Source: Chara braunii (taxonomy: Eukaryota > Streptophyta > Charophyceae > Charales > Characeae). From it: a DNA stretch of 26,036 nt. The notes beneath the pieces were generated by a model. The model was not told the origin of the DNA. It saw only the letters and a program-made list of their open reading frames with translations, and made no database searches. This document shows, in pieces, positions 1-8,414 of the stretch. The DNA lies in the NCBI GenBank assembly GCA_003427395.1, contig BFEA01000695.1:527560-553595 (forward strand), read 5' to 3'. Every line of letters starts with the position of its first letter. Within the stretch, counting starts at the first letter, position 1. Position numbers and translations under genes: made by a program.

Positions 1-55
1 TGCCAGCACACAGCGCTAGGGTCCGCCGTGAGCAGCACAACGGCAACAGCACGAA

Positions 56-103
56 CTGTTGCCGTTTCAGAGTAATGTTTGCATTAATCTGAAACGGCAA
101 CAG
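56..103. repeat. Near-perfect 22-bp-arm hairpin
   Basis: Arms 56-77 and 82-103 are complementary with one mismatch around a 4-base loop. The core octamer GGCAACAG/CTGTTGCC also occurs at 42-49 and 109-116, so four copies alternate in orientation (42-49 plus, 56-63 minus, 96-103 plus, 109-116 minus) and could form alternative stems. Confidence 0.85.
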
Positions 104-301
104 CCTTGCTGTTGCCTGGGCCTGGACCCGGCCTCCCCCATCGAGTTGCCCCGCGGCGGCACTGCGGCCCACACGGTCGTGGACCGCTAAAACGGCCGAA
201 AATCACCCGAAATGGCCCACGGATCTTTTTTTTTTTTTTTTTTTTTTTTTCATTCTGCATTTTTTTTCGCGACCAGCAACATCAGAAAAAAACAAAAAAA
301 A

Positions 302-340
302 TATGGGCGTGCAGGGTTTTTTCAGCCCCGCACGCCCATA
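302..340. repeat. Hairpin with T-tract loop
   Basis: Arms 302-316 and 326-340 pair over 15 positions with one mismatch. The loop is TTTTTTCAG. It is flanked by an A-rich run on the left and TATATATA plus a T run on the right, the same layout as the hairpin at 4684-4716. Confidence 0.8.
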
Positions 341-490
341 TATATATATATTTTTTGCCCTAAAAATACGGAAAAAAAAATCATGCACCAAACTCGGTCG
401 TTCGGCCTTGGCCGAACCTGGCGGATTCGGCCGCCGGGCACGGCCTCGGCCGAGTTTTTGCCCCCGGCCGTGACCGGCCGTGCAATGTAG

Positions 491-766
491 TATAGACTGT
501 TTGTCAAATCTGAGAGGGATGAAAAGGTTGGGAGGGATCTATTTATCGATGGGCTTCGTAGTCGGGCGATGAGGGCGAAGTTGCGGAAGCAATTTCCCCC
601 CATCAACCATACGATGCAACAGATTATGGATGGGGCGGAAGAAATGGAACGGAAATTCGCTGCTTGCTTTCTAGAAAGCGGGGATCACGCAAAAGATGGA
701 GACTCTTCGGAACTGGCCAGAGCGAAAGCCGAGCTGGCCGCACTCAAGAACAACTTATGGGATTGA
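491..766 (+). pseudogene. gag: Gag capsid carboxy-terminal fragment (element 1)
   Basis: An open stretch after the TAG at 488-490 encodes about 91 residues ending in TGA. The pattern F-x2-GL, then R-x2-L at about residues 29-35, a following Q-F-P-P, a later T-x2-Q, and a run A-E-E-M-E-R-K resembles the end of the retrotransposon Gag (capsid) domain, where a charged helix follows FxxGL and a proline. The second half is a likely coiled coil (E-L-A-R-A-K-A-E-L). It shares frame and direction with the zinc-knuckle segment about 600 bp downstream, so I read it as the same gag, split by an insertion and lacking its amino terminus. Assignment rests on pattern only. Confidence 0.6.
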
Positions 767-1089
767 ATCATTGAACCCAAGACCTACTAAATGCCGCTTG
801 TGTGCCTTACCGACACACCTGCACTGATACTTTTCTCTTTATGCTTCGTTTATTTATGGTGTTGGTGGGCAGTAAGGGGGGACCCTTTTTTTTTTTTTGC
901 GTCCCCCTGCTGTTCTTCAACAGTCCTGAAAACGCCCTGCACCACCAGCAAAAAGACGGGAAAACTGCATATGTGCCGCAACTGAAGATGAGAAATCCCG
1001 TTATACCCAGTACCCGTGCACGTCAACACCGTCATTATCCACGCTGCCACTCCACGTGATCTTCCTCCTACTCATCACTGCCCATTTGT

Positions 1090-1147
<58 letters not shown>

Positions 1148-1375
1148 CCTTGTACTTCTAGCCCCTCTCCTCTGACAATTAGGTACTTACTTTAGCCAAC
1201 GTTAATGAAACACTCGAGCAACATTTATGTCATGATAGCATCCATAGAGAATCGTTAACCGGCCTATGAAATGTTGCTTTTAACACTAACGTTAATTTGA
1301 ACGTTGCTCGAACATGGCAAATGTTGCTCCAATCTGAAAATTAACACAGGTTTTTTTCTGTTGAAATTTGAAAAT
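767..1375. other. Non-coding DNA separating two gag pieces
   Basis: No coding region is supported. It contains a G/C stem with a T-rich loop (877-883 paired with 901-907), a pure CT repeat (1091-1142) and a cluster of GAGCAACATTT-like words in both orientations between about 1214 and 1330. The only candidate target duplication is a weak 6-bp TATGGG at 756-761 and 1375-1380. It is probably a non-autonomous insertion in gag. Confidence 0.5.
1091..1142. repeat. CT dinucleotide microsatellite, 26 units
   Basis: An uninterrupted run of CT (AG on the minus strand) is directly visible. Confidence 0.97.
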
Positions 1376-1792
1376 ATGGGTTTTGTCTCCAGACCGATCA
1401 CTTACCTAGAACAGGTCGCAGCCAAGAGATCGGTACCTGAGACAACCTCAGGATTACCGGTCATGGCCTTGCCTCCGCCTCCCCCAGAAGCCCCTGCAAG
1501 GCCCAGCGAGTCAAATGCGATACTAGAACTAACTTGAACACTGGTTAGCCTAATGCAAGAAAGCAAAAAGGAACAACGCGAGCACAATGCTTGGATCGAA
1601 TCACTGATGAGATCGATGCACCCCATTGCACTCAAAGGAGCACCAATGATGCCAGGTGCAGCCCCCGCTCCAGCGGTGGGCGCGGCGGCAGCCAACGTAA
1701 GTGTTTGTTACACGTATCATCAGCCCGAGCACATAGCCCGGGACTGTTCCCACTGTCTCACGGTGGACCTGGCCGGGTGGCCACAATGGTAA
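1376..1792 (+). pseudogene. gag: Gag proline-rich linker and degenerate zinc knuckle (element 1)
   Basis: One frame with a single TGA at 1535-1537 encodes a proline/alanine-rich linker, a charged helix and then a nucleocapsid-type zinc knuckle. The knuckle should read C-x2-C-x4-H-x4-C, but it reads C-Y-T-Y-H-Q-P-E-H-I-A-R-D-C: the second cysteine is tyrosine (codon TAT at 1715-1717), a one-base change from TGT. Soon after the knuckle this frame becomes non-protein-like and ends, while the next frame takes over with protease-type sequence. That implies an indel near 1755-1790. In life this part of Gag would bind the element's RNA during packaging. Confidence 0.7.
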
Positions 1793-2970
1793 AAGAAACC
1801 GCCAGTGGGGCAAGCCCGTCGGGGGTCACGGAGGAAGCGGTGAAGCTTATCCCGCTCGACAAATACATATCGTTGGGATACACGGGCCTCAACATGATAG
1901 GGGTCATCCAACTTGCCCCCGACGACAACGAAGTTTCAGAATGGAGGCCCTCCCCGAGGGAAATGGAATCCGGAGGACGCGCGTTCGTTACAGGAGAAAT
2001 CAATGTGTTAGATATAGTTCGTGCCTTGGATCAACGCATCCCCTTGCCCATCGGACACCTGCAAATCATCTCCGAACAGGCTAACGAACGGATGCAACAA
2101 CACTGCAAAGTGAACCGGAAGCGATTTACCCTCGCCAAATTGGCAACCGCAAAAGGAAAGGCTCTCGTTAAAGACTCGAAGTTGGAGGAGCCAAGCACCT
2201 TCGAACCCGTCCGGATGGGCCTAATTCGGAAAGACGATCACTTCCTACGGATCAAAGCCTTGCCGTGGAGATCCGCGAAGTGCGACGTGGAAGTCTGGGG
2301 AAACCCCTACAACGTGGTCCTTAATTTCGGGGCCGCGGTCCTGGCCATCTCACTACATGTGGTCGAGCGGGCCAGCCAATGGAAAGATATGATTCCTCTC
2401 GCGGAGGGCGATCACTTCGTTTCCGCCGATGAAGGTAAGATCTGAGTTGCAGGAAGGATGTCCAACGTCGCTTTTCCAATAGGTAAATTCCACGCCTTAG
2501 GCGACGTAGTGGTCCTAAACGTGACCACGTACGATGTCCTCGTCAGATTCCCAGCCCTCATAGCCTTATGAGCCATGCTGGATTTTGAACGGCAGGCAGT
2601 TATCGTCAATAACACCGGAGGAAAGCCATACACCGTTCCAATGCGCCTCACCCTCCGGACAACTTCGGTGTCTGAGCGACAACGACAGGGACCCTGCGAA
2701 ATCCTACAAATGATAAGGTGGGAAGAATCCACAGACGAATCTGACGTCAAACCCACACTATCATCGTCCACCTCCGAGAGTAAGGACGATGCAGATCCTC
2801 AAATTATCGAGCTAACACGACAAAGAATCTGCTACCCACTTCGACAGAAAGTCGCGGAAACTTTCGATTTCACAAGGGACGCGCAGCGAACCAGGGCACT
2901 AATCATGGGAGAACCGCTCATTCTGATATCCCGGTTGACAGATTCTTGGGAACCCCCTCGAACCATGTAA
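1755..2970 (+). pseudogene. Gag-to-protease segment (element 1)
   Basis: The frame is open from about 1755 to 2445 and continues unchanged after TGA codons at 2443-2445 and 2569-2571, ending at TAA 2968-2970. An aspartic-protease-like core is visible: the flap-side word L-N-F-G-A-A-V (2320-2340) stands where Ty3/gypsy elements have L-D-T-G-A, followed by a hydrophobic I-S, then a conserved stretch around G-K-F-H-A-L-G-D and Y-D-V-L-V (about 2480-2545). The catalytic aspartate is asparagine (AAT, 2323-2325), so the enzyme would be inactive. The preceding 180 residues are an acidic and basic linker that I do not recognise. All breaks are single-base changes except the upstream frameshift. Confidence 0.65.
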
Positions 2971-3000
2971 GAGGCGACTACCCCATTGTTACCCAGATAG

Positions 3001-4532
3001 CAGGATAAGCAGTCCTTCTGTGATATATCTCAAAAATCTCTCCTGATTCGTTGCTCAACAAAGGAAAAGAGATCCGATTTGCTACAGAGGGGCGCCGAAA
3101 ACTGGACTTCGGAACCCCTTGGGTTGTACAACCTTGCCCCATTCGATATTGGACTAAAAATCGAGAAGAAGGTCGTGGACCTCCGGGATATCGAAGACGG
3201 CATCACCCCAGAGGAACACGTGGCAATCAGGGAAGAGGAAGCTCAGATGGTTGCCACGATCTTCTCCTGGCGTTCCGACCATTCCTTTATATCGTCTCCA
3301 CCCACGAAAAAGATCCACGTGGCCAAGACGAAACAGCTACCGGTGGCGATACGAGACTGCCACTACAAACTACGTGTGCCGGACTATGTACCGGACGAGA
3401 TACACAGACTCATCGCAAACATTGTAACCGAATATCAAAGAGCGATTAGTACAGAGGACACAGACATAGGACTATCCCTGGTCATACAGCATGAGATCCA
3501 GACTGGCACCCACCCGCCGATTCATTGTAAGCCATACCGGTACTCGTTAGTCGAAAGACGAACCGCCCTAGAACGAATCAGAGAATTCGAGGCCAACGGT
3601 TGGATCGAGCCCGTTACCGGACCGTGATCCTTCCCCGTGGTTTTAGTCCCTAAAAAGACCGGATCCATTCACATTTGCATCGATTATTGGAAACTGAATG
3701 ATATCACGATCAAAGATGTATATCCCCTCCCACGGATTGATGATTTGTTGGATGCGATTGGGTGTGCTAACTACTTTAGTAAGTTCGATATTCACCATGG
3801 GTTCCACCACATATTGGTGAAGGAAGAGGATCGTCTGAGAACGACGTTCGTACTGTTCGAAGGCACGTGGCAATGGGTTCGATGCCCTATGGGCATTTGA
3901 AACTCTCCGACCACGTTTCAAAGGGCGATGAACATGACCTTCCAGAATTTCGTTAACAAGACTCGGCTAACGCAGGGAATGGTGAACTTTTGCGTTATTG
4001 TGTATATGGACGACATCCTAGTGTATTCGAAATTGTTTCACAGACATGCGCAACACATCAAATGGATACTTGGAGCGCTGCGAGATGCGGGCTTCAAGAT
4101 TGCTCTGGAGAAGAGCGAGTTTTTCCTGCCGGAAATCTCGTTTCTGGGGTACGTGGTGACGCGAGGGGGCTTGTGGCCAGATTCGAGAAAAGTCGCGGCA
4201 GTTCGAGACTCTCCGACTGAGTCCGACATCCACGTCGCTGATGCAAGTTCGAGCCTTCTTGGGCTGGCCTCGTACTACCGACGATTTATCAAGGGTTACG
4301 AAGCAATCGCACAGCCCCTGACGAACCTCTTGCGAAAGGACCAGCCGTTGAGATGGGACGCTGAGTGCGAGCAAGCCTTTGCTACATTAAAGGAAACCTT
4401 GGCCACGGCTCCTATTTTGATCCGGCCTGACCCCGAGAAGCAATTTGTACTCATCACGAACTGGCAACCAGAGGCGATCTCCGCTATTTTGGCGCAAAAG
4501 GGGAAGGACGGCCGCGAGCACATCATCGAGTA
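3001..4532 (+). pseudogene. pol: Reverse transcriptase and start of RNase H (element 1)
   Basis: This is a Ty3/gypsy reverse transcriptase in the same frame as the protease segment, copying element RNA into DNA when intact. Landmarks in order: H-C-K-P-Y-R-Y (about 3524-3545), V-V-L-V-P-K-K (about 3640), C-I-D-Y-W-K-L-N, F-S-K-F-D-I-H-H-G-F, C-P-M-G, and the catalytic Y-M-D-D (4003-4014), which is intact. Then come F-L-G-Y-V-V and S-Y-Y-R-R-F-I, typical of the thumb and connection. RNase H begins near 4440, but its first catalytic aspartate is asparagine (T-N-W-Q, AAC at 4459-4461). In-frame stops lie at 3625-3627 and 3898-3900, and TAG at 2998-3000 lies just upstream. The open frame is cut at 4532 by an insertion. 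Confidence 0.92.
4523..4532. repeat. 10-bp target-site duplication, left copy
   Basis: TCATCGAGTA here is repeated exactly at 6256-6265. Removing the intervening DNA and one copy restores the RNase H frame, so this is a target duplication rather than chance. Confidence 0.9.
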
Positions 4533-4683
4533 GTGTGTCCGATTTTGAATTCAACGCAGCTTCCGCGTTGAAAATTTCAACCCGCGTTGAATTCACATTA
4601 AACTCCCGTTCAAATGCGCGTTGGACGCGCGATGATTTGTTTCTTAGGCTAAACATTATCCAAAAAAAAAAAAAAAAAAAAAA

Positions 4684-4716
4684 AGGGTTGTAGGGTTTTT
4701 TTAGGACTACAACCCT
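4684..4716. repeat. Hairpin with T-tract loop
   Basis: Perfect 10-bp arms 4684-4693 and 4707-4716. The loop has seven consecutive T. An A run lies to the left and TATATTTTT to the right, mirroring 302-340. Confidence 0.85.
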
Positions 4717-4887
4717 ATATTTTTATTTTTATTTTTTGATGTTTACATATATTTTTAAAAAAATCAAAAACATAAACACACAATGAAAAAACAAAGACTA
4801 AAATGAAATGAATGTTTTTTGTTTGGATTTGACACAATTTTTTTAAGGGCTAAAACAAAAACAGAAAAACAAATAAAAAATATAGGC

Positions 4888-4912
4888 TTGTAGATCTTTC
4901 AAAGATGTACAA
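4888..4912. repeat. Hairpin, 12-bp arms with one mismatch
   Basis: Arms 4888-4899 and 4901-4912 flank a single base, with A-rich DNA to the left and a T run to the right. Confidence 0.75.
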
Positions 4913-5009
4913 CATTTTTTTTTATTATTTTTTTTTTAGAACTTTGTGTATTTAAAAAAAAATCAAAACCATAAAAAGAAAATAAAAAAAAAGGAAAAAA
5001 GACACACAC

Positions 5010-5400
5010 ACACACAAAATTGGGCCTGTAGCAGATTGCATGAGTCTGGCGTCCGAAGTTCCCATACGGCATGGTTCGTCCTCCTCCGCTTCTATTAGGG
5101 CTGGGAGGTTGGCCCAACCCTGGTGCTTGTCACTACTATGTGGTCCAAGTTGCCCTCAATACTGGTAGGGTGATGGTGCTCAGTGCTGGTCACACTAAGG
5201 TAGGATAGTAGGGACAGGAGGTGCCTCCCAGCCGTGTTGGCTGAAGACCTTACTGATACAGACTGGGGGGATCCAGCTGACTATCTCAGTTGGTTGGCAT
5301 CGAGAGTGCCATAGGCGGGGATTGAACCCACAACCTCCCGAATGCCACTTGCGTGCCTAATCAACTAAGCTAGGCCGATGGATGGAGCCCAGACTCTTGG
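5010..5400 (-). mobile_element. tRNA-derived SINE
   Basis: Read on the minus strand, the head resembles a tRNA gene. The A-box-like TAGCTTAGTTGATTAGG is at 5372-5356 and the B-box GGTTCAATCCC, matching the consensus GGTTCRANYCY, is at 5328-5318. The 27 bases between them give normal RNA polymerase III spacing. The B-box sits in a plausible T-arm (GTGGG pairing with CCCGC). A unique body of about 280 bases follows, ending in a TG-dinucleotide tail and a T run. There is no ORF, as expected. Ends are approximate: both flanks are A/T homopolymers on the plus strand, so the target duplication cannot be read. An isolated tRNA pseudogene is the alternative, but the body and simple-repeat tail favour a SINE. 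Confidence 0.75.
5318..5328 (-). promoter_or_regulatory. RNA polymerase III B-box of the SINE
   Basis: Minus-strand GGTTCAATCCC matches the B-box consensus at every position; the partner A-box lies at 5356-5372. Confidence 0.75.
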
Positions 5401-5818
5401 ATCACAAGAGGGAAAAAAAAGAAAAAAGAAAAAAACAGAAAAACGAATAGCGAGCTACTGAGGGTTGTGTCGCCCCACACGCGGCCAGGAAAAATGACAT
5501 TTCAAGCTCTAAACTACTGGCAGTGTATCTGCCTATGTTCTACCAGGTTCATGGCAAAGGTACGTACGTTTTTTTTTTCTTTTCTTTTCTTAGTAAGCCC
5601 TGCCAACGAGGCATGGCAGTCCGTTCTAGATTTCGTTATGTGGTAACAAACAGCAGAATGCTTGGATACTGTATTTCTGGGAAGATGCAGTAAAAGAGAG
5701 AAAAAAAAAAAAAAACAGACCCAAATCGCCCGTCCAAACCCATATCGCCCGCCCCCAGTTTTCAACGGGAAAAAACTACATCCCTCAAAAGGGAAACAAT
5801 GGACACCCGCTAACAATC

Positions 5819-5820
5819 AT

Positions 5821-5867
<47 letters not shown>

Positions 5868-6026
5868 CATACACACACACACTTACAAACACACACATAC
5901 ACAAACACACACGCATACATTCATATTCATGCACAGACACACTCTCACGCGCAGGCACACACATACACACATGCGCGCACACACATACACACATGCGCGC
6001 ACACACAACACACCTACACACACATA
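5819..6026. repeat. Long CA-type microsatellite with variant units
   Basis: Pure CA at 5819-5860 grades into interrupted CA with TACA, GCGC and other variants. A unit of about 22 bases containing ATGCGCGCAC occurs twice near 5969-6005. The alternating purine-pyrimidine sequence carries no credible protein. Confidence 0.95.
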
Positions 6027-6255
6027 ACTGGGGCGTTGGGGGTTGGGGGATGTGGGGGCGGATAGGAGGTGCTTCAGGGGCTTTTTTTTTTGCCTAGGGC
6101 CACGTGTTTCGGACCCCGCGCATCAATTCCGGTTTTCCGAAAAGCGGGGGAGCGGCCCATCTTCTCGTTTAACGCGAATTCAACGGAATTTTTTTGAATT
6201 TAACGGGATTGAACAGGAGTTTAATTCCCCCATTCCCCGTTAAAACGACACACAG

Positions 6256-6265
6256 TCATCGAGTA
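6256..6265. repeat. 10-bp target-site duplication, right copy
   Basis: Exact second copy of the 10-mer at 4523-4532. Confidence 0.9.
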
Positions 6266-6653
6266 CACATCTAGGAGAGCATCAGACGAAAGGAGAAACG
6301 ACTGGGCACCTCAAGGAGAATGCTACGCGGTGGTGTTGGGGATTCAACACTTCCATCCGTATCTGTACGGACAGAAATTCCTCCTCGGCACGGATCACGA
6401 GCCCCTGTTGGCTCTCAAGAGACTCACTAATTACACGGGCATGATTGGACGTTGGGTAGTGCGGCTGCAGGAGTACGATTTCGACATCGTTCATCAGAAG
6501 ACGGAAAGGCACGAGAACGTGGACGGGCCGACACGACTGCACCGACCGACCAAGGTCACCAAGGGGGAAGAAATCGTCCCGTTGAGAGAACCGGAACCAG
6601 TCAGTGGGCCGCAGTACGGACAGGTGACCATCCTTCCACGTGCTAAGAAGTGA
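6264..6653 (+). pseudogene. pol: RNase H, remaining part (element 1)
   Basis: After the insertion and its target duplication, the RNase H frame resumes exactly: the split codon at 4531 is restored if 4533-6263 is removed. The segment contains E-C-Y-A-V-V (the RNase H glutamate helix), H-P-Y-L-Y-G, L-G-T-D-H-E-P-L (third catalytic aspartate), W-V-V-R-L-Q-E-Y-D-F-D-I and N-V-D-G at the end, where N-x-A-D is usual. TGA at 6651-6653 ends the open stretch, though the frame stays readable to the junction at 6758. Integrase should follow but is replaced by the LTR of element 2. Confidence 0.9.
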
Positions 6654-6758
6654 CAAGTGACAATGGGCGATGAGGTAATTCTGGAGGCCCTCTTTCTCCC
6701 CTCTCGTCCTCGTCTCTCCTCTCTTTGCCTTACAAGTTTTGTTACTTCTGTGAGGCAA

Positions 6759-7712
6759 TGTCGCGTTGTTGCACTTTTTCCAGTCGAACCACTTCGGGCG
6801 ACCGGAAAGCCAACAGGCTGTCACGCAGGGTTTTTTATGTAATTGCAATAATTAAAATAAATTAAATAATGCAAATCTTTTCCTCTCGTGTGCGTTCGGC
6901 TTCGAGCGAGACCCTTCAATTGCGATCTTCGCAGGTCCCCGGTCTTAAGAATCTTTTATTTTTATTCGGAACAGCAAAGAATCATGCAATTAACAATCAT
7001 AAAATTATGGGGTGTTATGCATGCATCAACTGTGTCAGTCTAAAATTGAGAACTGTGACAGATTTATCCACGAACGCAATCATCAAAACAAGAACAATAC
7101 AAGAGACAAGACAGACTGACCCGAGCAAAAGACAAGCTCAAATGAATGAGGGAAGAATGAGAACTCGTAATAGTCTCTGGAGTACATGTGGATAAGAGCA
7201 TGGCCAGCATCAATCAAGAGTCCTCACTCAACCCTTAGAACTTCACTCTTCATCTGTCACTTTGTTACCTGTCGTCTGGGCCTCTTGCCATGTCTCCGTA
7301 CTCTCTGAGGTTGTGGCTTCTGAATGTAATGCCACCTGAAGCCCACTAGTTCCAAACTCTTCCAGCCAAGTCCCATAACACGAAAGTCAAGCATGGCACA
7401 AAATTCCTCCCATAGTGTGGGGAGATATGGTTGAGAGAAAACGCCCCTCCTGAGATGTGGAAACTTAGAGGGCTACGTCACTGCCTCATAGTCAATCACT
7501 ACAGATGATATGTATCTCTTGGCCAGATCCACCAGACCACCCCAATAAGATCCATCAGTAAGATAGTAGGGGACAGGGGGTTTGGGATAATTCGTGAAAA
7601 GCTTAGGTCCAAAACTGTAGACCAGCCTTGTATTACCCTCGAGTCTCTCAGCTTTCCACTGCACATACCCGGCTGCTGCTGCCCATACTGCGTCAAAATG
7701 AGGGTGTGTCTC
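6759..7712 (-). repeat. 3' LTR of element 2 (part alignable to the 5' LTR)
   Basis: It starts with TGTCGCG, matches 25101-26036 collinearly, and differs by small indels (an 8-base insert after the first 7 bases and a gap of about 14 bases near 6990) plus substitutions. The true right end of this LTR lies beyond 7712 but cannot be fixed, because its partner leaves the window there. A polypyrimidine stretch at 9115-9145, which is purine-rich on the element strand, is a possible polypurine tract and would imply an LTR of about 2.3 kb. Confidence 0.88.
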
Positions 7713-7909
7713 ATTCCCCCTTTCAGAAAGATCCGTAAATCACTGACTGTACCTTCAGCGAACTCAATGAGTGCGATGAAGATAGACAGATCTTCATGCT
7801 TGAATCCATCGATTCTGACATACCTGTAGGGGAAACTCTCCCTGGCAGCTATCAGGTTGAGGCTGTCAAGGACCGACTGATCAACAGTGATGGGCTCAAT
7901 CTCTCTCAT
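7257..7909 (-). pseudogene. LTR-encoded protein, unknown family (3' LTR copy)
   Basis: About 217 codons on the element strand from ATG 7909 to TGA 7259-7257, with one frameshift near 7720 (a run of five G) and a TAG at 7475-7473 where the other LTR has GAG. I do not recognise the family. Visible landmarks in order: F-P-Y-R-Y at about residue 27, an I-x-L-x2-F-x-E-G strand, S-D-L-R, F-D-A-V-W, G-N-T-R, P-K-P-P-V-P with Y-W nine residues on, then L-W-E-E-F, L-D-F-R-x-M and G-W-K-N-L-E-L-V-G-F, and a basic tail rich in Q, P, R and K. No signal peptide or membrane segment is seen. Diverged copies lie inside the same element (23299-24750). The protein looks globular with mixed strands and helices, and its role is unknown. 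Confidence 0.7.
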
Positions 7910-8414
7910 GTGTGTCGCTCCCTAACAGAGAGGGAAGTGACTGTGTTTGATTGACAGGCGTCCGCCGCTTGGGTGCCTTTTCAATACTGTTGTGAATACT
8001 GTTTCTGACCCCCGTCCCTGACGGGTATTTCTGATTGCTGCTTCCGGTTAGTATTTCTGGTTGCTGTTTCCGGATGCTGTTCCAGGTTGCTGTTTCCGGG
8101 TGCTGTTTCCGGATGCTGTTCAAGGTTGCTGTTTCCGGTTGCTGTTTCCAGATGTTGTTCCAGGTTGCTGTTTCCGGTTGCTGTTTCCGGTTGCTGTTTC
8201 TAGATGATGGGACTGAACATTGTCTGAATACTGTCTGAATGTTGTCTGAATGATGTCTAAATGATGTCTGAAGGCTGACTGACTGTTGTCGGAAGGCTGA
8301 CTGGCTTTCTGATTGAATGCTGATTAGATATTGATTAATTGCTGATGGATTGCTGATCAGGGAATTGTTTTGAGTGTTAATCGAAAAACGGACTTGACTG
8401 CTGTTTCTGGACAC
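7896..8414 (-). repeat. Tandem repeats in the LTR, upstream of the LTR gene
   Basis: The core at 8035-8203 is built of 12-15-base units of the GTTGCTGTTTCCGG type (plus strand), and 8205-8350 holds a second degenerate array of CTGAATG/CTGACTG words. Read on the minus strand, the first array is open and would encode repeats of Q-P-E-T-A-T-W-N, but this frame overlaps the start of the LTR gene by 14 bases, has no recognisable domain and is most simply a repetitive leader. It could be a repeat-containing upstream ORF; I give that low weight. Confidence 0.75.

Larger units (their letters stand above)
1..490. other. Non-coding, GC-rich and T-tract-rich stretch
   Basis: No coding region is supported here; open frames are short and read through homopolymers. 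The stretch holds a cluster of inverted repeats near its left end, a run of 25 T (226-250), a T/A-rich segment, a strong hairpin at 302-340 and a short perfect hairpin at 400-417. It ends where a recognisable gag fragment begins (491). It may be the right part of an insertion into gag, or DNA left of a truncated element; no terminus or target duplication could be defined because the left side is outside the window. Confidence 0.6.
4533..6255. mobile_element. DNA-transposon-like insertion with 10-bp target duplication
   Basis: About 1.7 kb, with no transposase visible. The ends form a short imperfect inverted repeat: GTGTGTCCGATTTT on the left, and reverse-complemented GTGTGTCGTTTT on the right after two extra bases. 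Subterminal GAATTCAACG words sit near both ends (4547-4557, inverse at 4584-4594, and 6174-6184). A 10-bp duplication with terminal inverted repeats is in the range of Mutator-like elements (9-11 bp), but the ends match no family I can name. It is non-autonomous or composite: it carries A/T-rich filler, hairpins, a SINE and a CA repeat. Confidence 0.7.
491..6758 (+). mobile_element. Element 1: degenerate Ty3/gypsy retrotransposon, 5' part, interrupted
   Basis: Plus-strand gag, protease, reverse transcriptase and RNase H pieces follow one another in Ty3/gypsy order. The right edge is the junction with the LTR of element 2 at 6758/6759. The 5' LTR, PBS and amino-terminal gag are not visible, and integrase is absent; they are expected to the left of the window and beyond element 2 to the right. 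The element is dead: several in-frame stops, a frame change near 1755-1790, and insertions at 767-1375 and 4533-6255. Confidence 0.85.

Noticed and set aside
106-606. Several overlapping ORFs at the left end on both strands
   Set aside because: They read through poly(T), poly(A) and TATATA runs; overlapping frames on both strands with lysine/phenylalanine runs are compositional.
5296-5380. Functional tRNA gene on the minus strand
   Set aside because: The A- and B-box are present, but no full acceptor stem pairing could be drawn and a SINE-like body and TG tail follow.
5662-6097. Open frames rich in H-T-H-T and C-V-C-V across the CA repeat, both strands
   Set aside because: They are translations of a dinucleotide microsatellite, with no start context or domain.
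6282-6848. 188-codon minus-strand ORF opposite RNase H
   Set aside because: It is a shadow of the plus-strand RNase H frame, which has catalytic motifs, and it crosses the LTR junction at 6758/6759.
7896-8350. CRISPR-like array
   Set aside because: Units are short, degenerate and contiguous with no unique spacers, and the setting is eukaryotic.
7896-8414. 172-codon minus-strand ORF with repeated Q-P-E-T-A-T-W-N
   Set aside because: It arises from a 12-15-base tandem array and overlaps the better-supported start of the LTR gene; kept only as a repeat.
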